A model generated the notes under the pieces. It was not told the DNA's origin and made no database searches. It was given only the letters and a program-made list of their open reading frames with translations. From Aristolochia californica (Eukaryota; Streptophyta; Magnoliopsida; Piperales; Aristolochiaceae), in NCBI GenBank assembly GCA_029961685.1, contig JARWKL010000010.1:8515931-8579930 (forward strand): a stretch of DNA of 64,000 bases, given 5' to 3'. Shown here piece after piece: positions 30,412-40,440 of this stretch. How positions within the stretch are numbered: the stretch's first letter is position 1; every line of letters begins with the position of its first letter. Made by a program: the position numbers and the translations under genes.

Positions 30412-31089
30412 CAAGATGAAATAGACTATCACTTCATACAGGAAGAATTCACTTCAGACATCTTATCTCTTAAGCATATATCCCCGCAAAACCAGGATGT
30501 AGACATCCTCACCAAACCAATCACTCAAAAAATTTTGTCCACCATCTGCAACAAACTGGGCATCTACGATGTTTTCTCACCCCCAGCTTGAGGGGGGTGT
30601 TACAATGTGGGACCACCATGACGTGCAGCCATGGTGGGACCCAACATGAGGACATCAACCAAGAGGAGTCACCACATGAGCTGGAATGTGTTGGAGTACA
30701 TTGGAAGATTTGAGGATCAAGTGGGACCCACAAGATATACCACGAGTTGGTCTCTTTCCCAAACAAGTGTTGGGAAGATTTGCATATCTTCCTTGTTTTA
30801 TATGATCGATTATCTTCTTTAGAATGATGTATTATAAGGGAAAGTATGAATTCTAATTGATTAAGGAGTTTCCTTAATTATATAATTGGAATAGTATAAA
30901 TAGAGGACCATGGTGGATGTCTAAATCATCAAGTTCTCCTCTTCTCTCATTCACGTGAAAGAAGCTCTTCTCTTCTCTTTAGTTTTTCCTTCTTTTCCTC
31001 TCTCCACCCGAGTGTTTTCTTTCCCTCTTCTTTTTTCTCTTCTCTCTCTCCTTGCTTGAGTTATTATTCGTGGGGTCCTAAATTCAACA
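30412..31089 (+). mobile_element. Copia X, RNase H end plus 3' LTR
   Basis: From 30412 a copia RNase H tail is open: DYHFIQEEFTSDILSLKHIS, VDILTKPITQKIL, KLGIYDVFSPP. The polypurine tract TTGAGGGGGG leads into an LTR beginning TGTTACAATGTGGG at 30598 and ending near 31089 (CCTAAATTCAACA). The protein is close to the end of copia C2 (55200-55340), so both belong to one lineage. The LTR holds a CT-rich stretch (30935-31060). The rest of the element is missing; it truncates the viral coat region. Confidence 0.78.
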
Positions 31090-32420
31090 TTAAACAACCT
31101 ATATCCTCCACACTTAACTAGAATTTGATAGATTATACAACCCCTAAAAGTCTTACTTATTGGTGGGGGTTCTAGCATGACACAGCACTCTCCGAGAGCA
31201 TGGAATGTCTAATTTTTTGGTAAGAATCTTGATAGTAATATCTATGTTAGATTCGCCAATCGAAATACAGGAAAACTTCATTCAATTCTCAATGGAAACT
31301 CAGTTTTTGAATTATCCCTGGAACTTGAAGATCATTTCGAGATCTTCGAGCATATTCAAGGGTTCAATGGTACTATAGTCACTTTGATCGGCCAACACAC
31401 AAGACGAGACTTTACACACAATCTTACTAGTGTCTCTTAATAGTTTTTGAAAGAGTTTACATTAACTATGCTCCAAAACATACTTATACCTAAAAATTTT
31501 AGAGTCTTGATCTTAATATTTTCTATGACCTTTAGACTCTAGCTCTTCAATTCTACATTCTTCTCCAAGGTTGTTTTGATTATTTATTTGGCTTGAGGTC
31601 TTATGTTAAAATTTCCATTTTTTTTTCTCTCTTAGACCTTGTATTGGAGTCACTTGAAGAAAATGTATTTAAAATCCTATGAATTTCAAATTATTAACTT
31701 AGCGTAGGCCAATACTTGATAATTCAGTGTGGAGAAGTTTTTAAAAATGGAGATGGTTATAAAAGAATAATTCATGACAAGGAAGGACAAAATTCTTATT
31801 TGTTGGAGAGCTAGAATGATAATGTAGTACAATTTTACTTTAACATATATGAGTCCAAATCTTGTCCAGGTTTTATATTAGTTTACTCTGTCAATTTAGT
31901 TGTTTGAATTGGCTTCATTTGACATTAACTTGACTGCGATATATCCCAATGGATTCTCTTCAAACCTTTGGTGGAATCATTACAAGAAGACAACACCACC
32001 AAAGATAGTAATGTCATATTTTACACTGTCTAACAGACAGTTCACGAACAAGGGCCCATTTGTGGTGTTCTCATTCACTCCCACAATAAGATCAACAAGG
32101 CAGGGCTTTGCTATTATCACCAGTTTAAACATATTTGACACAGACAAACAACTTCATTGGCTTAGTGAGAGCTGATGATACAAACCATGGCTTGAAAACC
32201 TAGGTTTTATAAATAATAAATCTATGTATACCCATCATATGTGGCTCCATGCTGTGGTGAATTATGGTGAACTTACCTGTGAATCTGACGAGTCCTTTGC
32301 TGTTGGACTAAACAACAGCACTGAATCTCAAGATTTTAGTCAACAATAATAAATCGATACCAGTTGTCTTGTCTCAACATGAGTAGATAATAACGAAGCT
32401 GCATGCATATGTTCTCTCTC
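31090..32420. other. Intergenic, no supported gene
   Basis: AT-rich. A 91-residue plus-strand frame (31900-32175) has faint resemblance to malectin-like receptor ectodomains (LWWNHYKK, SFTPT) but is too short and undecorated to call. Nothing else is seen. Confidence 0.5.
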
Positions 32421-32429
32421 TCTTCTCTT

Positions 32430-32435
32430 TATAAA
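32430..32435 (+). promoter_or_regulatory. TATA box of the gene at 32521
   Basis: TATAAA follows a CT-rich (CTCTCTCTTCTCT) stretch, a common plant core-promoter arrangement, about 90 bases before the start codon. Confidence 0.6.
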
Positions 32436-32486
32436 CCAACCATTAACCCCATTCTTTTCTCAACACTACCCTGTAATCTTATTACC

Positions 32487-32507
32487 ATGACAATAGCTGT
32501 TTCTTAG
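32487..32507 (+). other. Six-codon upstream ORF
   Basis: ATG at 32487 in the predicted leader, stop TAG at 32505-32507, 13 bases before the main start. It could reduce translation of the main ORF if the leader includes it. Confidence 0.45.
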
Positions 32508-32520
32508 AGAAAAATTATAT

Positions 32521-33138
32521 ATGGGAGGAAGGCTGTGTCTTCTAAGGCAATCAACCGATGGTCGATTGCAGTGTGATAATCATCCCAGCAAGGACTACAG
32601 AATGGCCGAGACAGGGTCGATTCTTGATTTCTTCAAACCTTCGTGTTTGAGGCTGGAGAAAAAGCGACAGGTGACTGCGGTGGAGAGTATGCTGGAGAAG
32701 CCACCTAAACCGAAAAAGCTAACGCTTGAAGAATGGCTGGCGGCCTCTCCGTGTGTGATCAGAGATGTCAGAAATGGAGGCGAGGTTCAAGCGTCCAGGC
32801 AGTACTCTTCTCGAGTGTGTCCATGGACGGATCATCCTTCGTCTGTCAAAATTCCTGCCCGGTTTGGTCCATCTAGCGGCAGCGAGAGAGCGAGACCGGC
32901 CGTTGAGCATGAATGGATGGCCAACTCTTCTGTGGATGTCTCTCCTAATTTTTGTAAAGCACGAGACAGCATTTGCATTGAGAGGGAGAGAAGACATGCT
33001 GAAGGAAATGAAGGGCTTGTTTCCTCTCTAAGCAGAAGCCAGTGTGGGAAGCCGAAGAAGAAAGTGAGTTTTAGACTACCTGATGAAGCCGATATTTGCT
33101 ACGTTTTTTACTCGCCGGAGGACGGAAGGTGGGAGTAA
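32521..33138 (+). CDS. Uncharacterised plant protein, intronless
   Basis: A 205-residue ORF beginning MGGRLCLLRQ and ending with a conserved-looking motif, KKKVSFRLPDEADICYVFYS. An internal ILDFFKPSCLRLEKKR and LTLEEWLAASP stand out. There are no signal peptide, membrane segment or known catalytic motif; the middle is Ser/Arg-rich and probably disordered. The MGG start could allow N-myristoylation, but position 6 is not the usual Ser/Thr/Cys (inference). No introns, a TATA box and an in-context ATG support a real gene. The terminal VSFRLP box recalls small uncharacterised plant proteins; no function is assigned. Confidence 0.72.
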   Translation: MGGRLCLLRQSTDGRLQCDNHPSKDYRMAETGSILDFFKPSCLRLEKKRQVTAVESMLEKPPKPKKLTLEEWLAASPCVIRDVRNGGEVQASRQYSSRVCPWTDHPSSVKIPARFGPSSGSERARPAVEHEWMANSSVDVSPNFCKARDSICIERERRHAEGNEGLVSSLSRSQCGKPKKKVSFRLPDEADICYVFYSPEDGRWE

Positions 33139-33546
33139 AATGCTGTTTTAAATAATGAGTTGACAGTATTTTCATTTGCCAATGCTTTTAATATACAGTG
33201 AAAGCCATATGTATGTTGATCTGAATGCCTATTTCCTATCAATTACTTTGTGCTTGAGCCACCTATCGAATCCTTATAGTATTCGCTAAATACTGTTTTA
33301 GCCGAAACACAATGAGAACGTCCATTCATGAGTCACCCGGAGCAACAATTCAAAGTGCCAATTTGATGTGTGAGTTCAGAAAACTCCAACCAACTTACTA
33401 CGGGTGTAAAATTCACACCCAACTAAGTGATTAGTCTGAGTTTACTTTAGGCGAGATTCTGCTTTTCAGCCTATTGGGTATTTTTCCATCCTAGTTGTGC
33501 ATTGGGCAAAATAATTCTAGTCCTGAAGGCATCACCTAGGAATCAT
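33139..33546. other. 3' flank of the 32521 gene
   Basis: Presumably the 3' untranslated region and spacer. No canonical polyadenylation hexamer stands out and no other feature is seen. Confidence 0.5.
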
Positions 33547-33711
33547 GGGACCCCTAGAAAAGAAAAGAAAAAAAAAACGATAATTTTGACGATTATTATT
33601 CTCAAAATAGTTAGTGAAAATGAGATAATGATCAAATTTTTATTTTCACTAATTATTTTTGAGAATAATAAAGATCAAATTCTAATTTTCTTTTCTTTTC
33701 TACGGGGTTCC
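33547..33711. mobile_element. 165-bp foldback (MITE-like) element
   Basis: The ends GGGACCCCTAGAAAAG (33547) and its near-complement CTTTTCTACGGGGTTCC (33695-33711) form terminal inverted repeats. An inner inverted repeat (33596-33622 with 33643-33669, TTCTCAAAATAGTTAGTGAA and partner) extends the hairpin. No target duplication is clear. The following TCCAAACAGACCC is typical of plant MITE termini (TGTTTGG). Superfamily undecided. Confidence 0.65.
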
Positions 33712-34136
33712 AAACAGACCCTAAAGCTTATGGTGAGCCGAGATCAACACTTTAAAAAATTGAAGTCAACTGTTCTCACCGAGACCAAGGTTTTTTAAGA
33801 CCCTGGATCGTAACCCCACTCCGGTTGGGTCGACTGAGTCAAATTGGCTCAACTCAAGTCCAAAGCTAGAACCAGGATAGGTCAGAAGGGGACTCGTCCA
33901 AAACCAACGGGGTCAGAAGGGGACTTGTTCCAAACAGACCCTAAAGCTTATGGTGAGCCGAGATCAACACTTTAAAAAATTGAAGTCAACTGTTCTCACC
34001 GAGACCAAGGTTTTTTAAGACCCTGGATCGTAACCCCACTCCGGTTGGGTCGACTGAGTCAAATTGGCTCAACTCAAGTCCAAAGCTAGAACCAGGATAG
34101 GTCAGAAGGGGACTCGTCCAAAACCAACGGGGTCAG
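33707..34136. repeat. Tandem duplication, 220-bp unit
   Basis: 33707-33926 and 33927-34136 are identical by eye over about 210 bp. The duplication starts inside the right terminal repeat of the foldback. Perfect identity implies a recent event (or an assembly artefact). Within the unit there are short CAACTCAAGTC- and GGTCAGAAGGGGAC-type repeats. Confidence 0.92.
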
Positions 34137-34523
34137 TTCGACCCCCCCCCACCTTATTGAAATCTGAGTTGCAGGTGATCCACTGGGTCAGAAAAGTGTG
34201 GGTGGGACAAAATCAAACATCCCATAGGGAGTCAACATAATAGAAAGAAAAGAGCAAATACTTTTATGCTTACAAAGTTATTTGTCACTAACCACCACTT
34301 CCATATTGCTAGGGCGAAATACATGAGTTTTAAAGGTTTCCCAAATCATGTACCTTGCTAAGTAGTTACAACAAAAAGTTTGTACCAATAGTAAAGACTC
34401 CTTCTGTAACATCTGATCCTACCTTATTATTATTATGGGACATAATAACAACCCAAAGCTGATCAAAAGCAAAAGGTTGTTATAAGTCCGCCATGAGAGG
34501 TTAGGCCACTATAGGGTAGCTTT
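34137..34523. other. Spacer downstream of the methyltransferase gene
   Basis: Contains a run of nine C (34142-34150) and otherwise unremarkable AT-rich sequence, presumably including the 3' untranslated region of the minus-strand gene. Confidence 0.5.
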
Positions 34524-37117
34524 CTATCTTAAAGAGAGTGAGGCCACTATATGGTAGAACTGTAGGTGCTCAAGCAAGTCCCTGGCATGGCTCGCACCCT
34601 TACTCTCCAGCCTCGTAAAAATCTCATTGCTCAATTCTTCGCCAACATGCGCGTCGACCAGGACGCCGCACACCGCTCTGCAGCTGTTGGCAAGCGCCCG
34701 TCCGACCTCAGCGGGGTCCTCCGGCCGGCTCACCACCAGCGGACTCCCTCCTCGGAAAATCTCGAGACTGTTGATCTGGAAACACCCTTCGGTTTCCACC
34801 ACCTCCTTCACGTCTTGTAAGTTGGCCGCGTACACCGGCATGTTGAAGCTGTCACGGCTCCGGCTGTCTAGTAAACCCTACGTGAATTTCACAAGCAATT
34901 TGTTACCCAATTCATGCTTTAGAGTTATATCAATTAGTAACTAACCTCATCGACAAGATCGTTCCAAGCGTCCTGGAAGTGGGTTCCGAACAAGTGACCG
35001 GCGCCACCTTGGTCAGTGGGGTCCAGCGATGTCCTGCCCAAGAAGACGAGGAACATGGAGCCTCCCGGTTTGAGCTCATGAGAGCGAGACGAGAGAAATG
35101 CGGTCAAGTCTGCTTTGAACTGCTTCGTATAGGCACTGGTGGTATCCTCTGAGGCTCCGTGTATGAACACCCGCCCTTTGTTGTAAGCTGCAGACCCTGT
35201 GTCCGTTACGTTCTCCGGTACCTGCATTTTGTACATTCTCCGGCGACTTTAGTCTAAGTCAACTTAACCCTTCAAACTCAAAACCCAAAGTCGACCCAAC
35301 TCAGTCACGGTACGAATCGTGTCGGCTTGCTAGAGTCGAGTCAATGCTACGTGGAACCAGGGGGTTAGTCTTTCAATCAACTAATGTCAGATTGCAAATA
35401 AATCGTTCAGTATGTGGAGCCCGAACATAGTGCTTCACAGTAAAAACTCTCATAATAAATCTCAAAAAACTTTTTAAGAAAGCGGAAGTGGGACCATTCC
35501 TAAGGTCGAATTGTGAACTTTCTATTTTCAAAAAAGATGGAATAAGATCTGAGCAAACCTGGGAGAGCCAATGTAAGGAGAAGGCCGAATGGAAGACGTT
35601 GATGGAATTCACCGGAAATAGACGCCGGTAGAACGAGCCGGGGACCCCCGCGGTGTAGTAAGAGCGAGCAGCGTCTGAAGCCAGGCATTCCTCGAGGCTG
35701 CCTTTAACAGCCAAGGGAGGGAGAAGGTTGAAGAGGGTGTTGAAATCGTTGGAAGGTAAGTCGGAGAAGAAGACCTGGAACTCCGGCGGCTCGCAACCAG
35801 CGTCCTCGTATTTCTTGATGAAGTGTTTGACGATGACATCGACGATGAAAAGTGTGTTTTGACCACAAGAGCAACCCAAGTCGGCGACGGTAAATGGTTC
35901 GGTGTCGGAGAAGGAGAGGAGAACGTTGTTGAGTGCTCCTTCCAGAAGGTGCAGCATGGAGCGAGCATGGCGAGCCTATTCATAAAAAATAACCAACCAT
36001 AACCCACTATGAAAACTCTCTTTTTGCACAAAATCCATGCATTCGTTCTTTAATTAATTTTACGATTCAATTTTAATCTATGCATGTACTGTGCCGTTAA
36101 AATAGTCTACAAGGTTTGACTGTAATGATGATGATGAGAAACAGGATTAGAAACCTAGTTGCGGTTAATGATTATAATAGTCGATAGTTTGATTAGCTTT
36201 AGCAAGAAGATCACAACGTTTCTGGCATCCAAGTGAAACATTTTCTTGGTTTCTGGGCTATCTGTCCATAAACAAAACTACAAATAGACCAGAAAACGAA
36301 AGCAGAAGACTAGGAAAAGCAAATTAAAAGAGAACTTTCCGGTTTACTCATTCATGGAGAGGCCGACCTGAGCTACTGAATTTTTTTGCGTAGCTCTTCT
36401 TTCCATTTCCTCCGGTTTACTCTTTCTTCTTTTCAAGCTTCATTTTGGGGACAAGGATATACACGTAGACATGAATCATGTTCGGTCTTCCAGGGTAATA
36501 AGGGTTTTCAAGGTAGATGGACAGGCAGAAAAGGGGTTAAGATGAGAAACGAAAGGAAGAAAAAAGCGCAAACAGCAGCCACCGGATTAAGTACGTCAAA
36601 AGAAACTAAAGACACGCCAAATCATGAAAGTATTCCGACGTAAATCATTTTATATCAACAGCTTTCTTGGTTAGAACCCTGTCGTATCTCTTACAAGCAA
36701 TATCGTGTCCTCAGTCTCATATGTTTTGTAGCCATCTGAGAATTACAACATATCACAAACTACTCATCGTCGACGAGACTTTCAGACAGAAGATTCAATG
36801 GGTTGATTTCGGGATTAAAGAAGATTCAATGCAAACTAAAATATATCTTGTTTCAGACAGATCGAGAGACTTTCAGACTAATAAATTAAAAACCATAGAG
36901 CATAAAATCATGAAAAAGAGAATTTCTAAGGCGATTAACTTGGTGCGGTTCTGTGCAGGGTAGTAATTTTATGGACGCTTGAACTGAGACGAAGATGAAT
37001 TACCTGAGCTTGGGAGTTATTCGCGTAGCTCGTCTCTCCCTTACCCCCCTTCATGCTGAACATCCTTTCAAGCTTCATTTGAGGGACTACCATGTCGTCT
37101 CCTTGCAGAGCATCCAT
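34524..37117 (-). CDS. IAMT1: SABATH methyltransferase, indole-3-acetate O-methyltransferase-like
   Basis: Four exons on the minus strand: 37004-37117, 35559-35975, 34946-35221 and 34524-34877. All introns are GT-AG and phase 0. The product is 386 residues, the length I recall for Arabidopsis IAMT1. It transfers methyl from S-adenosylmethionine to a carboxylate, probably that of indole-3-acetic acid, giving the inactive ester. Landmarks: the substrate-loop start MKGGKGETSYANNSQAQ (exon 1), SAM motif VADLGCSCGQNTLF, SDLPSNDFNTLF, FHSAFSLHWLSQ (exon 2), NKGRVFIHGASE, PGGSMFLVFLGR (exon 3) and VGRALANSCRAVCGVLVDAH (exon 4). No frame breaks are seen. The start ATG follows a TATA box by about 70 bases. 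IAMT versus another SABATH substrate is inferred from sequence resemblance. Confidence 0.9.
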
Positions 37118-37188
37118 GAAGTGGACCCACTTGGACTCTGCTACTATTAGGGTTTCTGTGGTTTGATGGAGGGACCGAGGAGACCGCC

Positions 37189-37196
37189 TATATATA
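37189..37196 (-). promoter_or_regulatory. TATA box of the IAMT1-like gene
   Basis: TATATATA in the context CCTATATATAGG, 72-79 bases upstream of the start codon on the minus strand. Confidence 0.7.
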
Positions 37197-37199
37197 GGA

Positions 37200-40100
37200 T
37201 GAAGGAGGAGGCCGATAAAAGCATCTCTTGGTTCACTGAACAAGGGGCAGTTATTATGGTAAGAGGATAAAGTAGAGTCAAAAGAGCACAAGCGAATGGG
37301 TCTCACATGCTACAGTCATTTCCCAAGATTTGCGCCGGAAATCCATTGTCCCTCTCTAATCTTAGATTTTCAACTCTTCGTCTTCTTTAATGGATTTTAT
37401 CATGCTTTTGTAGATCTTCGTGCATGCGATGGATAGATAGATATATCCTCTGCCTTCTGTTCAAATCTTGCGGGGGGCGGAAGGCCTAAAGTACGTTGCA
37501 TGAGTAAGGTTATTTTCTCATGCACGACCATAATATTTAATTTGCTGCTTATGGTTAAAAATAAAATACCAGGCAATATTCATTAAAAAAAAACACCTTC
37601 TATGTGAGTTGTTCATTTCGTTTTAATGCCTTCATCCTCATTGAAAACAGAGAGCACGCTGAAATCCTCAACAGCATGCGTCTATAAAGGATCCACAGGG
37701 ACAATGGATGACCACCCTGATTCTAGTTGTACAAGTCATGGGTCAAAAAATTAGATGAGCAGAGTAACTCATGTGAATGAATATCCTCAAATTGTTGTCT
37801 TATGTTGATTACTGTTAAGGAATAGTCTTATATGGATTAGTGAATACAGATCTTGAATTTATTAGTTGAGAAAGAGGTTTCCTAAGTTGATTAGTCATTT
37901 GAGATGGGCTTTGGACCCAACTTCACATAGTATCACAGCAGGTACTCGTATGTGGGCCACTACCACCACCCGAATTATCTACTTGTATAGCAACAAAAGA
38001 GAGTCTACACGTGTGAGAAAGTATTAAAAAATAGTCTCGCGTAGATTTATGAGTACAAAGATTTTGAATTTATTAATTAGAAAAACTATAAATGTAATTT
38101 TTTTTATGAAGACCTTAAATTTTCTCAAACAATTAGTATGATCAACTTTTCACAAGTTTTAAAGCACTGTACCTTTGCTAACAGCTTCAAAAGATGGCTG
38201 ACAAGAAAGTTGGGAGAACCTTTGACTTGTTGAATCCGGTAAAAAAGGAAAAACAGGAAAGAAAAGAAAAGAGTCCCTCTTTTTCACTTTGAGGTGCAGT
38301 AATCAGAGTTTGTCTGGCTTAACCAAAACCGCAAAATCTGTCTCCCTCTGTCTCTATCATCCTCACACATTCAAAGGACAAACAGCATTCAGATTACAGA
38401 GGCCGCCTCCTTGTGTCGGCAAAGAAAGATCCACTTTCAAAATAATCCATCTAATCAAAACTGGTCATAACAACATATGATTAATCTCTTCTCCCATCCG
38501 TCTCCCCAAAGTTCCATCTCTCCTACGCCTTCCTACCCTTCTTTTTCTTTTTATTCAAATCAGTCAGCAGCAGCAGCAGCGTAGGGGCCTCCCCCCTCCC
38601 CCTCTTAAGACCCGGGATATTGTTCTCTTCTTTCTCCCTCCCCCTACTCCCCTTTTTCCACAACTCAAGTCTCCTTACCGTGATAACCGCATCTCTTTTC
38701 TGCTTTGTATAATCTTTTTGGTTATGTGTGTATTCTTTTCCTCTCGTCATTCTCCCTCGACTGCGATGCCCTTATGCTCTAATCTCTCACTCATCATATT
38801 ATTCTAATCTTCAGGTTTTGTCTGTGCCAAAATGGCCGTCTCTTCCGTCCTTTTTTTTTTCGTCAGGACTCTCATTGGATTCATTTCACCATCGCATGTA
38901 GAATTTGTCGCCTGGAGTGGTTCAACTTGGGGCGGCAGGAGTGACTTTTTAAAAGAAAAAAATTAAATAAAAATAAAAAATTTAAGAAAAGATCGTGTAT
39001 TAAGTTTCACCAAATCCTCTTAAACGGAAGGAAGAGAAGAAAGAGAAGAGAAGAAAGAGATAAGAAGAAGGAAGAGAAGAAAGAGAAAGGCAACAAACGA
39101 ATGATAGATGGGGAGAGTGGAGAGGCCTTTATCGAAGAACACAACTAGGATTCAAATGAGAAAACTACATGATTTGTTAGGGTTATGATGAGGCGCCACT
39201 GCCACATGCTCTCATTAACTGCCACCCAAAAACGTCCAAGCACTGGGGCCATTAACGTCCCCAGCGGTCGTTCATATGTCGACTCACACTGACACTTTGG
39301 TGTAACGAACTGGCAACTGATCATTCCCTTTTACCTTTTTCTAATCTTTATTTGTTTACAGAAAATAAAAAACCAGATCGAGGAAGAAGACCCAGTGGCG
39401 TTGCATGTGATCTGCAACATCCATCCGTTTTAATGTATTAGCCTTGGGAATGGTACACCTAATTGCATGGATTTTAGCGCATTGCATTATTCAATTTTAT
39501 GGCGCCCCTGATTAGTGCGAAAACTGAGAAGATGAAGGCATGACGAGGGAGGGCGCCTTGAACCTACAAAGATGTAGGCCAATAAGTCCTAAGCTACAAG
39601 CCAGAGAGTGTGGTGGATCCGAGGAAGGGAGTAGTGATATAAATATGTTTTGTCTGGTTTGAGAGATGGGGATGATGCCTATTGCTTGTGAGTGCACTCT
39701 TTGGGAGCACAAATGAAGGTTTTATCTATCTATTTGTGTTGCAAGTGTGGGTAACATTGCCTGCCCACTCTCCCCTGGATTCAGGAACATTTGCCAACTC
39801 GCTAGGCCCCGCTATGGTCTTCCATCAAAATCATAATTTCAAGTTTTTCTTTTAAATAATTATATAAGATTCTAATATTAATTATCAAGTCTTCAATTGT
39901 GAATTTTAATATTATAATACAATATAGCTTTCGAGAACTAGTTGTCTTCATGTCACGTCACTTTTGAAAACATGTATAAAGCATTGTCATCCTTGAAAAA
40001 ACAAACATAAAGCAATGTGTTGGAGAATGAATGCATGGGATGTTAACGATGAGAATTAAGTGAAAGGTATATTTGGATTATAACATTTTCTGTGACAGTT

Positions 40101-40440
40101 GTCAACAGATTTCGTTTATAGAGGGGCTACAAGTTTTTTTTTTTTTTTTTGGGTCTTTACATTGGCTTGTTTCGGTGTTATGAAATCTAGACCGGTAGGT
40201 TGAATCAGGTTCAATTAGACCCGGGTCCCCTGTCTGCTCATACTATATAAAAACCTCAAGTAGGGTAAAAAAACTGACTGATTCAACTGAGTTTTTGCAG
40301 TTTAATCATGAATCGTGAAAACTCGGTTCGGATCAGATTAGTCATTCCCTATCCCTCTTCCCCTTCGACTGCACGGTTGGGGAAGGGGAAAGAGGAAAGG
40401 GGGGAGGTTGAGGCTGAGGGACACGAACCCCTTCTTCGCC
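37200..40440. other. Intergenic, AT-rich, low-complexity tracts
   Basis: No supported gene. The first part is upstream sequence of the IAMT1-like gene. Pyrimidine-rich stretches lie at 38520-38760 and 40795-40930 and a purine-rich stretch (GAAGAGAAGAAAGAGAA) at 39025-39090; a T run is at 40134-40150. The short frames seen here follow these tracts and are not gene-like. Confidence 0.55.

Noticed and set aside
31900..32175. Possible malectin-like receptor fragment
   Set aside because: One short frame with two weak phrases and no supporting exon, signal peptide or kinase; not enough to call.
33707..34136. CRISPR-like or satellite array
   Set aside because: Only two units, contiguous and 220 bp long; this is a simple tandem duplication in a eukaryotic genome.
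38523..38750. Lys/Arg-rich minus-strand frame
   Set aside because: It is the complement of a CT-rich low-complexity tract.
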